From: Polytrichum commune | Taxonomy: Eukaryota > Streptophyta > Polytrichopsida > Polytrichales > Polytrichaceae | Assembly (NCBI GenBank): GCA_950295325.1 | Contig: OX485805.1 | Span: 32,601,501-32,665,500 of the forward strand | Direction: 5' to 3' | DNA: 64,000 nt | Translations under genes and position numbers: made by a program | Notes under the pieces: generated by a model | Seen by the model: the letters and a program-made list of their open reading frames with translations, nothing else | Told to the model about the DNA's origin: nothing | The model's database searches: none | Shown: in pieces, positions 11,289 through 22,100 of the stretch | Numbering within the stretch: position 1 is the stretch's first letter | Layout of the letters: the number at the start of each line of letters is the position of its first letter

Positions 11289-11826
11289 TGAGTTAATGGA
11301 CTAGATAGCCATCGAGAAGAGAGTGGCCCAAGTGGATGACGAGCTGCGGGATCGGCGAGTCATCCACCTACTCTCTCAGCTTATGCACGTAATCTGGGAA
11401 TTATGGATGATATGTTGTCTCCATGGATTGTCAAGTCATTAGTAAGCCTTCTTCTCTTGGATGAGTGATCGGTTATGGATTGATGATTTGTTATTTCACA
11501 AAGAGGAGCAACATGCTCAAACATGCTCGGAAAGACAGAAAGGGAGGGCATTAAGAGGACTCCATTGATACCAATCATGCGAAATAAGAGGGTTTCACTT
11601 TCAAATGGCGTTCTTACAACTAATTAGGAACATTTTGTTACCATCCAGACTCCAAGGCCTTCGATTCCTTATAAATCTTTGCAGAATTTATATACTAGTC
11701 TCGAAAAATTGCTTGTAACACGAAAGCAGCTCCACTACATAGTTGCTTATGCTCAAACATGATGATGATGTTTGAGCAGCTGATCCAGACCAGGTTCTGA
11801 AGAAGCTGACCCCTGCCTGCGAGTGA
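11289..11826. other. No gene recognised
   Basis: Short coding-like patches occur, for example a frame through GACGAGCTGCGGGATCGG at 11,337, but stops interrupt them in every frame. If the island is a decayed gene, this would be intron or degraded exon. Confidence 0.25.
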
Positions 11827-12306
11827 GTGCTACAGATTGTTGCTACCCCGGGTGGAAATGGGAGGAGCAGCTGGGGATTCAGTGTCCCAGGTCAAGGTGA
11901 CTCCTGTGCTGCAAATCATGTTGCAGCTCAAATGCCTGCAGGAACTCCTCAACGCCGTTGGAACTCTCAGCTGGGAGGGCGAGCGGTCCTGTGTCCGCCC
12001 AGGGTTACGTTCGACGCCATCGTGTCCATGTACCAGGGGTCGCTCTTGGAGCGACGACGGCGCCCGCGATCAGGCCGCGTGATGTTACCCGCGATGAAGA
12101 TTCTTCCCAAGAGGACCGGTAGCAGCAGACTCCTCGTCGAACCACGAATCCCGCGACCACGGCGAAATTCTTCGACGGTGGTTAACGGATGTGGATCGAT
12201 CTCCAGGCGAGTGATGTGCAGCCGGAGCCGGATCTTAGCTCTCGCCCGCCCGCCCGATCGATGTGCTTCGCAATCGCAGGTCAGTGAGCGGGGAGAATTG
12301 ATTTGA
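11827..12306 (+). other. GC-rich open region, unassigned
   Basis: A frame of 159 codons is open on the plus strand, and a 166-codon frame is open on the minus strand at 11,967-12,467. Simultaneous openness on both strands is typical of GC-rich DNA. The plus-strand product is very arginine-rich towards its end (ERRRRPRSGR, RIPRPRRNSS). Neither strand shows a family motif I recognise. It may be a 5' exon or promoter CpG-like region, but I cannot choose a strand. Confidence 0.2.
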
Positions 12307-15300
12307 GCCAACATTGGCATCTTGTCCTTGCTGGTGTAATATCCGTGGGGGAAGAGATTATGTATCATGTAATCGGTGTCTCGGCGGCCGATTACTGGCG
12401 TTGGTTTCCCGCCGAACGAGACATGAAATTGGTCCCACATTATAGCCGGAAACCGCTTCCTAGGCATAGATTAGAGGCGCATAATTGGTTTGTGGAGCAT
12501 TGTTCACGAGACGACCGGTTTAGTAAGGTAACAATGTCTGAATAAATATGGTTTGTAATCCTTGTCCAGTTGGACCACTGGGAGGCTGACATGACGACAA
12601 TAAGGCACCCAAAACTGATTTTGCCATCCGCCCAACCCACGGGGTCTCAGGGTGAACCATGCGATTCAAACATATTCACCCAGGAAACGCCACGGGATCG
12701 TCTACCACATTGTCTGAAAAGTCTAAGTGATGTGCGTAATCTCTTCTTGGTGGAAATTATGTCAAGGGAATGGCCATTGGGTTGACTTGACTTGTTGTTC
12801 GGTTGGGTTCATCCAACGGCCGGCAATTAGTATGTAGTTTTCATTGAGAAAAGATTGATATGCTCTTAGTCCCTAAATTCTTAAGGTGAACCATATATTT
12901 TAGCACATCCACCTTACTTAGAAAAATGTCACATGGTCCAAGAGAATGCCTACAACGTTCTTAAACAATGTGCATAATTTTTGCTTGATTTCATTATGTT
13001 GGATACTAGTCATTTGGTGGACCCACTTGCCATTAGGTCATGTCCACCTAATGGCCAATATCTATTACGTAATTTCCATTGGGAAGAGATCATAATGAGG
13101 GATGGTGGACATGCACTTAACAACTAGCTAGTCGTCAAAATACGACTTTATTCTTTACGCTATATATATATATTTGCAAATATATGAGATTTCTTGAAAG
13201 TGATGTTGAGAGGGCTAAGTCTTAGGGTTGAATTTGAGTTGCCTCCTCTGGCTCCAATGTCATATGGCCTATTTTAGAATGTTATGTCAACAGGTTGCAT
13301 ATAAATAATAATTTTAAAAAATTTGAATAACCAATCTAGGAAAACAAACTAGCTTATTTTGAATCAATTGTTGGATCTTCTTGCTCTAGGTCGCGCAAGA
13401 GTTTCATAATGTGGCCTCTTGGCGGCGCTCGTGGCGCATAGCAATGGCTGACACGTCACAACGCATGGGTCAATCTTCTTCAAGTTGTTTCGACTCGGAT
13501 GGTGGAGGAAGCTCACTTGAGGATGCCAACATGACACATAGTAATTTGCATCACCAAATTTCATAACCTTCCCTTGATGTTCTCTTAAATAAGATCATAT
13601 CGATTTTTGTAGTTGGATATAAGCAAAAATCAATTGAGGGGTCCCAATGTGAGATGGGGATGTTTAGTGGGGGCCTTAGAAGTGGAGAAAAAACAATTAG
13701 TACCTATTGATTGTCAATCCATTTAACTTAGTATGTGAACCAAGGAAGAGGCAATAGGTGAGCTTGAATCTATTTGGATTAGTTGCTTGTAAGGAGTATG
13801 CAAGATGACTCTCAAGATGTCAGTCACTACAACCTTGAGATGCTTGTGAAAAGAAGGCGGCCACCATCAAGTAGATTAGTCATTGCAACACTTAGTTGTT
13901 AGACAATGGGAGACACCGACCAAGTAGGTTAGCTACCGCAACACTTCGTTGCTTGAAATATAGAAGGTGGTTAGGGTGCACGCAAAAAAGAGAGCAACCT
14001 TCTTCAAGAGGACTTCTCCTTTGCACAAGTGCAATCACAAGCTCGCACTTGGGCCACATGACTGGGAAACACTTCATTTTTGTCAGGACCTGCATCCCTT
14101 GTTTTATTCTTTCGTTTTGCTGAATTTTTTTAATGCATTAGGGAGGCATATCTATCCTAATCAATCAAGTTCCTATAGGGGACCCAACAAACAAACACTT
14201 GCTACAACTTCCTTGATGTCAGTAATGTAATAACTTAGTGGCAGATGATGGTAGAAGAAGAAGGATGGATGCCAAAAAACACTAGTATCAGTGTACACTG
14301 ATCTACCGCAACCCAACTATTATCATCTTCAACATGTGTCGTGCTGTTTGTATTATATGATTGAAGAAATTTCATATTCAACCTGATTTATAGGTTGGGG
14401 TTTGCAAAATTCCAGTTATGGGAGCTATATTCTGGGAATGGATGAGTGTAAGCATTGAATGCAACATGGAGAAGTTGAGTGCAGGGATGTTGCAACATTT
14501 GATTGAATTTCTGCCAAGGCTGCCAATTGTTTAACAAATACATTTGGGATGCTAGCATCTGCCTTCTTGCCATTTTTTTTTAAAGCTGGGAAACATTCCA
14601 ACCATTGTTGCATCAGGGTGAAGAATGTGTGGTAAGCAGGTTAATCCAAGCACTTCAATATCTAAGTTGCACTTTTTGGATAATTTCTCCAGATTCAGTT
14701 GAGTATGTATGTTGCTGGTGGGGCTGGGAATAAGCCAGATACTTTTTGGAATTATATTTTGTTTGTTCTCACAATAGAGCATTGTACTAACAAATTTAGG
14801 TTGAAAAACTCGGGCGAAGTAGTGTACTCATATTATTAGAATGAAATACTTAATTACACTTGAAAAATGCTTTGAAGTTATAGGTAGCAAGCGTTGTTTG
14901 ATGTATGAATTTAAGTTGTAGCACACCATTTTGATAGGTATAGTAGAGGCACTTGTTCTCGATCAGGACCCCATCAACAATCTATAGGGTACCATAATCT
15001 CCATCAAGTTGGGATTCAATTTCGATTAGGCCAGAAACAACAGTGCCATGACACATGTCTTGGTTTTGTGTGCTTAATGTGAGGAGAAATGGGCTGTTTC
15101 AATGAGCGGTTACAATAGACTCTAGATATTGGTAATACGTTTAGGCTAACTTTTGGCTTCAAAAATCCATAATAATTTCAATTTAAGGAATAAAATTACC
15201 GAAAATTTTGCAGTCCTCATGATTTCTACCTTCCTACATGGGAAAAATTTGCACTGTCTTATACTTCTCCAGACGTGGCGCAAAATCTCCTTAGTGATCG

Positions 15301-15334
15301 GTTATGGGTGCCTCTACTCCAGTTGGAGGGAAGA
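12307..15334. other. Intergenic DNA, no gene recognised
   Basis: The composition returns to AT-rich after about 12.8 kb. I see one short local duplication near 13,875-13,960 (CATTGCAACACTTAGTTG and TACCGCAACACTTCGTTG) and a TA run near 13,162. Reading frames are under 90 codons and match nothing known. Confidence 0.4.
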
Positions 15335-15342
15335 GTAAGTGA

Positions 15343-16399
15343 CACAGGGAGGTCACTCAGTAGGATTTTTGTGTACCACGTGCGGCGGAGGGGTATTTGT
15401 TTAGGGGCTATTTACCTCCAAGGCACGAATTAAAAGCTCCCTATAATTACATAATATTCTAAAATGGCCTATTTTTTTTGTACCCTACCATTACTTATAA
15501 TGCCCATGTCATTGAAATTTTTTGTAGTCTATATTCCTTTTAATTAAAAAAACTGAAAGGAGAGGGACTGATGAGAGGGTGGGCCAGGGCGTCAGTGATT
15601 GAAGGGCCAAAAAGCGCAAACTCAAGTATTGAAGGTAATCACTACTCTCCTTTACAAAAGTGGGAGGGCGAGGCAAGCGAGCTTTCGCATCATAAAATTC
15701 AACCTAGTGAAAATATCGACACAAGATTGGAGAATAGGAGGACAACAAGCAACGCGATATTGGTACTCTTTGCTTGCGCTATGCTTAGTTCCTGCAAAGC
15801 TCGAGAGCATAAACTGACTAGCAATCAAAATAACCACGACACTCAATGATCACTAATCTCTGTGGATCGTTTCATACCTGCTCTTCAAGGTTTCCGCATC
15901 AGATCACGCAGCCTGGCTAAAAAACTCTACACAAGATTGGAGAAGAGGATGACGACAAGCAATCCTAAACCCTAAACACAACGGTGAGGCTCAAATGTTG
16001 TGCACAAACAGGCGCCCTACAATCGGGTTGAAGAGTTTCAAAAGAGAAGGGGAGAAAAACCCACCAAGAGAAGTTGGGCATAGAGTTAGGCTTCCAATTT
16101 CATCCATTTTTGGGTGAATGATGAGTAATTTTTCATCCATCCCTCGTGAGGCATGCGTACGAAATTGATTCTACTAAACATACATCCTAAGATCCTTATT
16201 TTCAGCCCCTATATTATTTTTACTAAAAGGGAATGGCCCATATTTTATACCTATCTATTTTACTTGTAATGGGCTTATGTACTTTTAATGGACCCTTCAT
16301 TATTTGGAATTCTTTTATAATTTTTATGTCAAATGATTTTAATCCTCCCTATATTATGCTGCACGTCGTTTTTAAAATGCACTAAGTGACCTCCCCGTG
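15343..16399. mobile_element. DNA transposon with perfect 8-bp target duplication (MULE- or hAT-like)
   Basis: GTAAGTGA occurs at 15,335-15,342 and again at 16,400-16,407, directly outside the inverted ends CACAGGGAGGTCACTCAGT and (complement of the right end) CACGGGGAGGTCACTTAGT. The 1,057-bp body encodes no transposase, so it is non-autonomous. A stretch of about 45 bp beginning ACACAAGATTGGAGAA is duplicated inside (15,719 and 15,931). The middle (15,560-16,120) is less AT-rich than the ends and includes CTAAACCCTAAACACAACGG, so it could be captured host DNA as in Pack-MULEs. An 8-bp duplication fits hAT or MULE; the ends do not decide it. Confidence 0.8.
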
Positions 16400-16407
16400 G
16401 TAAGTGA

Positions 16408-17119
16408 GCAGAATATTTGATTTAGCCGCAACTGTATGAGCTCAAAGTAGGGACCTGCCACTGCCACATTACATGGATTCCAGGAATAAATCTGGCAATA
16501 CAAAAATGTGCAGCTGAGAATCAGCCAATGCACAGTTGCAAGAGTAATATTTCAATTCAACAGTGGGTCTTTAACTGCATGCCACTGTTGCTTACTTTGA
16601 CTTTAAACTACAGAACCATAGCTTTTTATTGGTTTAAACTGGTTTGTAGTGTTTGCTTGCATCCATGCATGTTGAAGCGAGTGTTGAGTCCAATATGTAA
16701 TAGTCATAGATTACATTCGATACTTGTTAGTAGGGTCACGTGCTAATGACCGGCCATGTCAATTGAAAAGTCTGTTCTAGGACCATGTTTCCTAATAGCG
16801 TTCCCTTAAGTCACCAAACATTTTTCCCTAGCTCACCCCATCATGCAATCCTTCTTACCCTAGAGCACAGTCAAATTTCATCGCAACCTATCACCATCTT
16901 CACAATTGACCTTAGTAGCTTATAAGGTAAGTGGGCTTTGAAAGGACACTTGTAGCTCTACATCCAGTTCTTGTAGGATATGAAAAATACGATTAGCAAG
17001 TGGAAGTGTAGGAGACTATAAATTGCGGAGTAAAGAAGGAGGGTGTTCACGCTATGGCTCAGAGGGTTTGCCTCCAACTAGAGGTCGAGTGGATCAAGGC
17101 TTGTCATCTTGATCGAGAA
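16408..17119. other. Intergenic DNA upstream of the tandem array
   Basis: I see no coding signal or element boundary here. Confidence 0.4.
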
Positions 17120-19165
17120 AATTTATCACCGATGTGCCAATTAGGTAGAATCACAATTAAGAACCCAAGGTATCTCAAAATCAAGAAGTTTGATATGGTG
17201 ACCCCTATGATCTCATGACATTACATAGATGTTATAGTAAACAATTTCACAATTTTTTCTTCTGGAAGTGGTGAAGTTGTTGCAGCTTTGCAAACAAATA
17301 ACCCCCCAAAAAACAAACATAAATAAACAAAGATCCTTTTTGTATGTAGATTGGTACTACGACCTTTGGTATAGGGACTATCCATGTACAATAAATTCAT
17401 CGCCCATGTACTGTTTAATTTAGGATATCCATACCAGAAACCGAAAAAAATTTGTTTGAGATTTTGACCCCTATGAAACTCTCATGCCAAAGATATGGAA
17501 GTGAGAGATGACCTCATGTTTCCTTTATAGGAATTTGTGACATCTTTGTAGACATGATGAATGCCAAAAACAATTGGAAATGACGAGCCCCTCCACCCGT
17601 AGGTTCATACTTCCGCCTTGCAATAGAGGGATGATTTGTGTACAAGAAATTCATCACCTAGATGTGTCAATCAAGTAGACTCTTAATAAATTTCAAGGTT
17701 TTCCAAATTAGGAAGTTTGAGATTGTCACTCATGTTATCTCCTAATGCCATAGATGTTGGAAGTGAAAGTGGATCTCACCTTTACCTTTAGAAGTGATGA
17801 AGTTGTTGTATCTTTGTAGACACAATAGACATTAGAAACAAGCATGAATGAAGAACCTCTTGGCCACTTGTTGCTATTGCCAGCTTTTAGTTGAAGAAAC
17901 CCATGTACAAGATTTTCATCATCTGTGTGCCAAATCAAATAGAATCTTCATAAAATCCAAGTCATTTTTTTAGATTGAATAAGTTTGAAATTACAATCCC
18001 CATTAACTCCTCATGTTGGCATAGAGTTGAAAGTGGGAGATGACCCCGAGACGACTTCACCTTGTCCTTTAGAAGTGATGAGGTTGTTGCAACTTTGAGG
18101 ATATGATAAGTGCTAAAAAACCAAAATACGGAAGAGCCTCCTCACCCACATGCTGCTACTCCCACCTTTTGGTAGAATGATGACCCATCTACAAGAAATT
18201 CATCGCCCATGTGTCAATTTAGTAGAACCTTAATAACATCCCAAAGTTTCTCAAATTGGGATGTTGGAGATTGTGACTCTATTAGGTATCTCCCAACATC
18301 TACGAAGTGAGATTAGGTCTCACCTTGCCTTTTAGGAAGTGATAAAGTAGTGGCAACTATATGGACACAATATTTACAAAAGAAAAAAAAACCAAGCATT
18401 AATAAAGAGCCTCTTCGCCACATGCTGCTATTTCCACCTTTTGGTAGAGGACTGACCCATGTAAAAGAAAGTCATCACTCATGTGCCAAATTATATAGGA
18501 CCTTAATAAATTGATCCAAGGTTTGTCAAATTAGAATGTTTGAGATTGCGACCCCTATTAGTTGTCTCCCCACATATATGAAGTGAGATATGATCTCACC
18601 TTATATCCTAGGAAGCGATAAAGATGCTGCAACTTTACAAACATGATAAAATACAAGAAACAACATCAATGGAGAGCCTCTTCACCATGTGTTGCTATTT
18701 GCCACCTTTCGGTAGAGGAGCAACCCATGTACAAGAAACTCATCACCCAATTGGTAGGGGGATTGTCAAATCGACCATGTGGTTTGTTACAATGACCACA
18801 AAGATGCGTCGCACGGTCATATGACTTATCAAATTTTGATTTTCATTGCACACATGAAGAGGAGCAAGGTATCAACTTTGTTTCCTCGACTTTCCTTACA
18901 TTTCAACTCACAACTAGATTTGTTCAAATTTTGACAGGTCATGCGACTGCGCAATGCGCCTATGTGGTCGTTATAAGTAGTGTGTGGTTAAATCAATAAT
19001 CCTCTTAAGTAGAACATTAATAAACCAACCCAAGGTGTTGTCAAATTGAGATTGTGACCCCTATTATCTCCTCTTATCGTAGATGTTGGAAGTTGGAGAT
19101 GGCCTCAAGGTTTCGTTTGTGGAAGTGGCGAAGTTGTTGCAGCTCTGCGGGGCACGATGAACGCC
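17120..19165. repeat. About 265-bp tandem array, seven units, ending in the DUF309 start codon
   Basis: A landmark GAAGTGATGAAGTTGTTGCA or close variant occurs at 17,265, 17,531, 17,791, 18,072, 18,336, 18,612 and 19,122. Spacings are 266, 260, 281, 264, 276 and 510 bp; the last is 261 bp once a 249-bp inserted MITE is removed. Other shared phrases per unit are TGTACAAGAAATTCATCACC, GTAGAACCTTAATAA, TTTGAGATTGTGACCCC and AGATGTTGGAAGT. In unit two the landmark is followed by GACATGATGAATGCCAAAAAC at 17,551-17,571, which aligns with GCACGATGAACGCCATAGCC at the gene start. Units differ by many substitutions, so the array is old. Confidence 0.85.
18758..19006. mobile_element. 249-bp MITE inside the last array unit
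   Basis: This segment interrupts the last array unit exactly. The unit reads up to GGTAG at 18,753-18,757 and resumes with AAGTAGAACATTAATAA at 19,007. Its ends are GGGGATTGTCAAATCGACC and, as complement of the right end, AGAGGATTATTGATTTAACC, an imperfect inverted repeat. Inside is a second dyad (GGTCATATGACTTATCAAATTTTGA against CAAATTTTGACAGGTCATGC). Removing it restores the 261-bp spacing, which is good evidence for insertion. It now lies about 150 bp upstream of the DUF309 start codon. Confidence 0.7.
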
Positions 19166-22100
19166 ATAGCCGAGCTCCGACCTCTGACCCACCCCACCTT
19201 CGTCCTCACACCCCACGCACCCGGTGGCTCACCTTCCCCCTCTCGCCGTCGAAGTCCTGCTCTAGTTTCTCCCCCCTCTCGCCGAATTCGGGTTCTCGGA
19301 AATTCTGCAATCGATGGAGGCTTGTTCCCGGGGTTGTTAAGCAGCAGCAGAAGGAGAATTGAGGGCAATGGCGATGGCGGTGTGGTGTTGGTGCGAGCGT
19401 GGAGGTGGAGCGACGACGATGTAGCAGCGCCGGGCTCCGAGGCCACATTCGCGGAGGGCGTGGAGCTGTTCAATGCGGGGGAGTATTACGCGTGCCACGA
19501 TGTCCTAGAAGGCCTGTGGAACGATTCTCCGGAGCCTCGACGCAGCATCTTGCATGGGATTCTGCAGTGTGCGGTGGGGCTCTACCATCTTCTTCACCAG
19601 GTATGTGAAATGTGTTATGTGGTTGAATTCCTCCTCTCTCTTGGATGCTGCAGGGATGGATGCATGCTTGTGACTAAATTCTACCGTGAGGAATTGAGTT
19701 CCAGGTTCCAATTCCTTCCAGGTAACCCTGCAACCATCAGTGCAGAAAGAAGGACAGGGGCTCAGAACTTTGGACAAACCTCTAAACTCGTATTTCAACA
19801 CTGATTTCACTTTTGATATGATTCAAACAAGTCAATTACATCGAACTACGTCAACATTGCATCAGTGCCCATAGGGTTGTGCAATCTTATAATCCAAACA
19901 TAGGGTTCCAAATCCTCCTCTCTCTTGGGTGCTGCAGGGATGGATGCATGCCTGTGACTAAATTATACGGGAGGAATTGAGTTCCATGTTCCAATTCTTC
20001 CTAGGTGACCCTGCAACAATCAGCGCAGAACGAAAGACATGGACTCACAATTTCGACAAAGATCTATACTCATACATACCAACACTGATTTCACTTGGAT
20101 TTGATTCAATCACATCAAACTACGTGAACATTTATACCATGCCTACCAAACCTAGGGTTCCAATTCTAATGCAAGCTTAGGGGTTTCAAATCTTCCTCTC
20201 TCTTGGATGCTACAGGGATGGATGCATGCCTGTGAATCAATTCTACCGTGAGTAATTGAGTTCCAGGTTCCAATTCCTCTTAGGCGACCTTGTAACAGTC
20301 AGTGTAGCAAGCAAAACATGGACTCACAAATTTTGACAACCCTCTAATCTCATATAGCAATGCTGATTTTACTTTGAAATGATTTAATCTCATCAAACTC
20401 TGTCAACATTGAATCAGCGCCTACCAAACAGAGGGTTGGAATTCTAATCCTTTGTTTCTATCTTTTGAAGAACTGCAAGACCTTAATGGCTGAATTATGA
20501 GTTCACTCGATGTCGGAGTGAACTGTGAGCTAAGTGTTGATGAGTTGGCACTGGAAAGATGTTACTGAACCTTGAAGGGTATGTCTCAGCACTTGAGTTT
20601 ATTGATTCAATCACATCAAACTGTTTCAACACTGAATCGATACCTAAGGTTTAATGATGAATTGAATCAATGTGGAAAGAATCGTTATCTAAATGTTTAT
20701 GAGTTAGTACTGAAAAGATGATATTAAACTTTGAAGGATAGGTATCAACACTTGATTTCACTTCAAGGCAATCACATCAAACTGCGTCTATATTGAATCA
20801 GTGCCTACAAAACATAGGGTTGCAATTCTGATCATTTGTTTCTATATCTGATAGAACTGCAAGACCTACAAGGCTGAATCTTAAGTTGAATCAATGTTGA
20901 ATGAATCGGTATCTAAATGTTGATGAGTTAGCACTGGGAAGATGATAGTAAACCTTGAAGGGTATGTATCAACACTCGATTTCACTTCGATTCAATCAGA
21001 TCAACTACGTCAATATTGAATCAGTGCCTAACAATCAGAGGGTTGAAATTTTGGTGGTCTGCTTCTGTATTTTGTAAATGACCTATAAGGTTGAAATATG
21101 AGTTGAATTGATGTTGAATGAAATTGTTAGCTAAATGTTGAGTTAGCACTGAAAAGATATCAAGCCCTGAAGGGTATGTATCAACACGGACTCATCATTA
21201 AAACGCTGGCTAATGTTGTGTCTGGTGTTGATCTTCATAACACTGACAAGTTATGCTGGTCAACATTGACCTTCATCTCAATACGCTGGTCACTTCCATT
21301 TTGAGATGAAGGTCAATAGTTTTGATCTTTATGCACCTTCAGCCAAGTTTGCCTGGACTACAACACTCAGGGTAGGTAGCAGCACAGACTCGGGAAACAG
21401 TAACTGCTGGCTTGATATTACTACTCCAATATTTTAAAGTTTGATTCGGTTCACTAAGTCACCATGAAGTATCCAATAATCAAGTTGGGTTGTACTGAGA
21501 GTGCAGAATCATAGAGGAGCTATGGTGGAACTAGGTGAAGGCCTGACCAAGTTGAGGAGAGCTGGTTTTGAAAACGGGCCACTTCACGACTTTGAAAGGG
21601 AGGCATCTGCAGTGCTGGAATTTGTTTACAACACACAACTTGAACATGCTGCCTGTGAGGAGATCCTTCTGTTGCACTTGATCATTTCTTGTCATTCAAA
21701 CATGTGCTGTTTTTACTTAAGAAAGTTGGATAGGAGATTAGAGGTAAAGTTGGATAAGATATTAGAGTTATCCTCTAACTCAACATGCCTTTTGGTTGGG
21801 AGTTGAGTTGGTTGTTTTGCATTGAATACCTTCCATGTTCGGTAAGCTTGTGGTGCATGCTTAGAGGTAGTATCGTGGAGGCTTGAAAGAATAATATCGG
21901 TTCAAACTCATTTTGGCAGGCCATGAGGTGCTAAAATGAGTTTGCCCCTTTATGAACCAAAATAGGTTGCTCTTTGTTCAAATTCAAACACTACCTCTGA
22001 GCATGCACCACAAGTGGAAAGAAATTATTGACAATATATGCAAAACAACCAACTCCCGATTAAAAGTCCCATTGAGTTAAAGGATAACTCTATTATCATG

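Noticed and set aside
16900-17120. Extension of the 265-bp array further left
   Set aside because: The landmark phrases are no longer recognisable left of about 17,120. Any further unit would be too diverged to call by eye.
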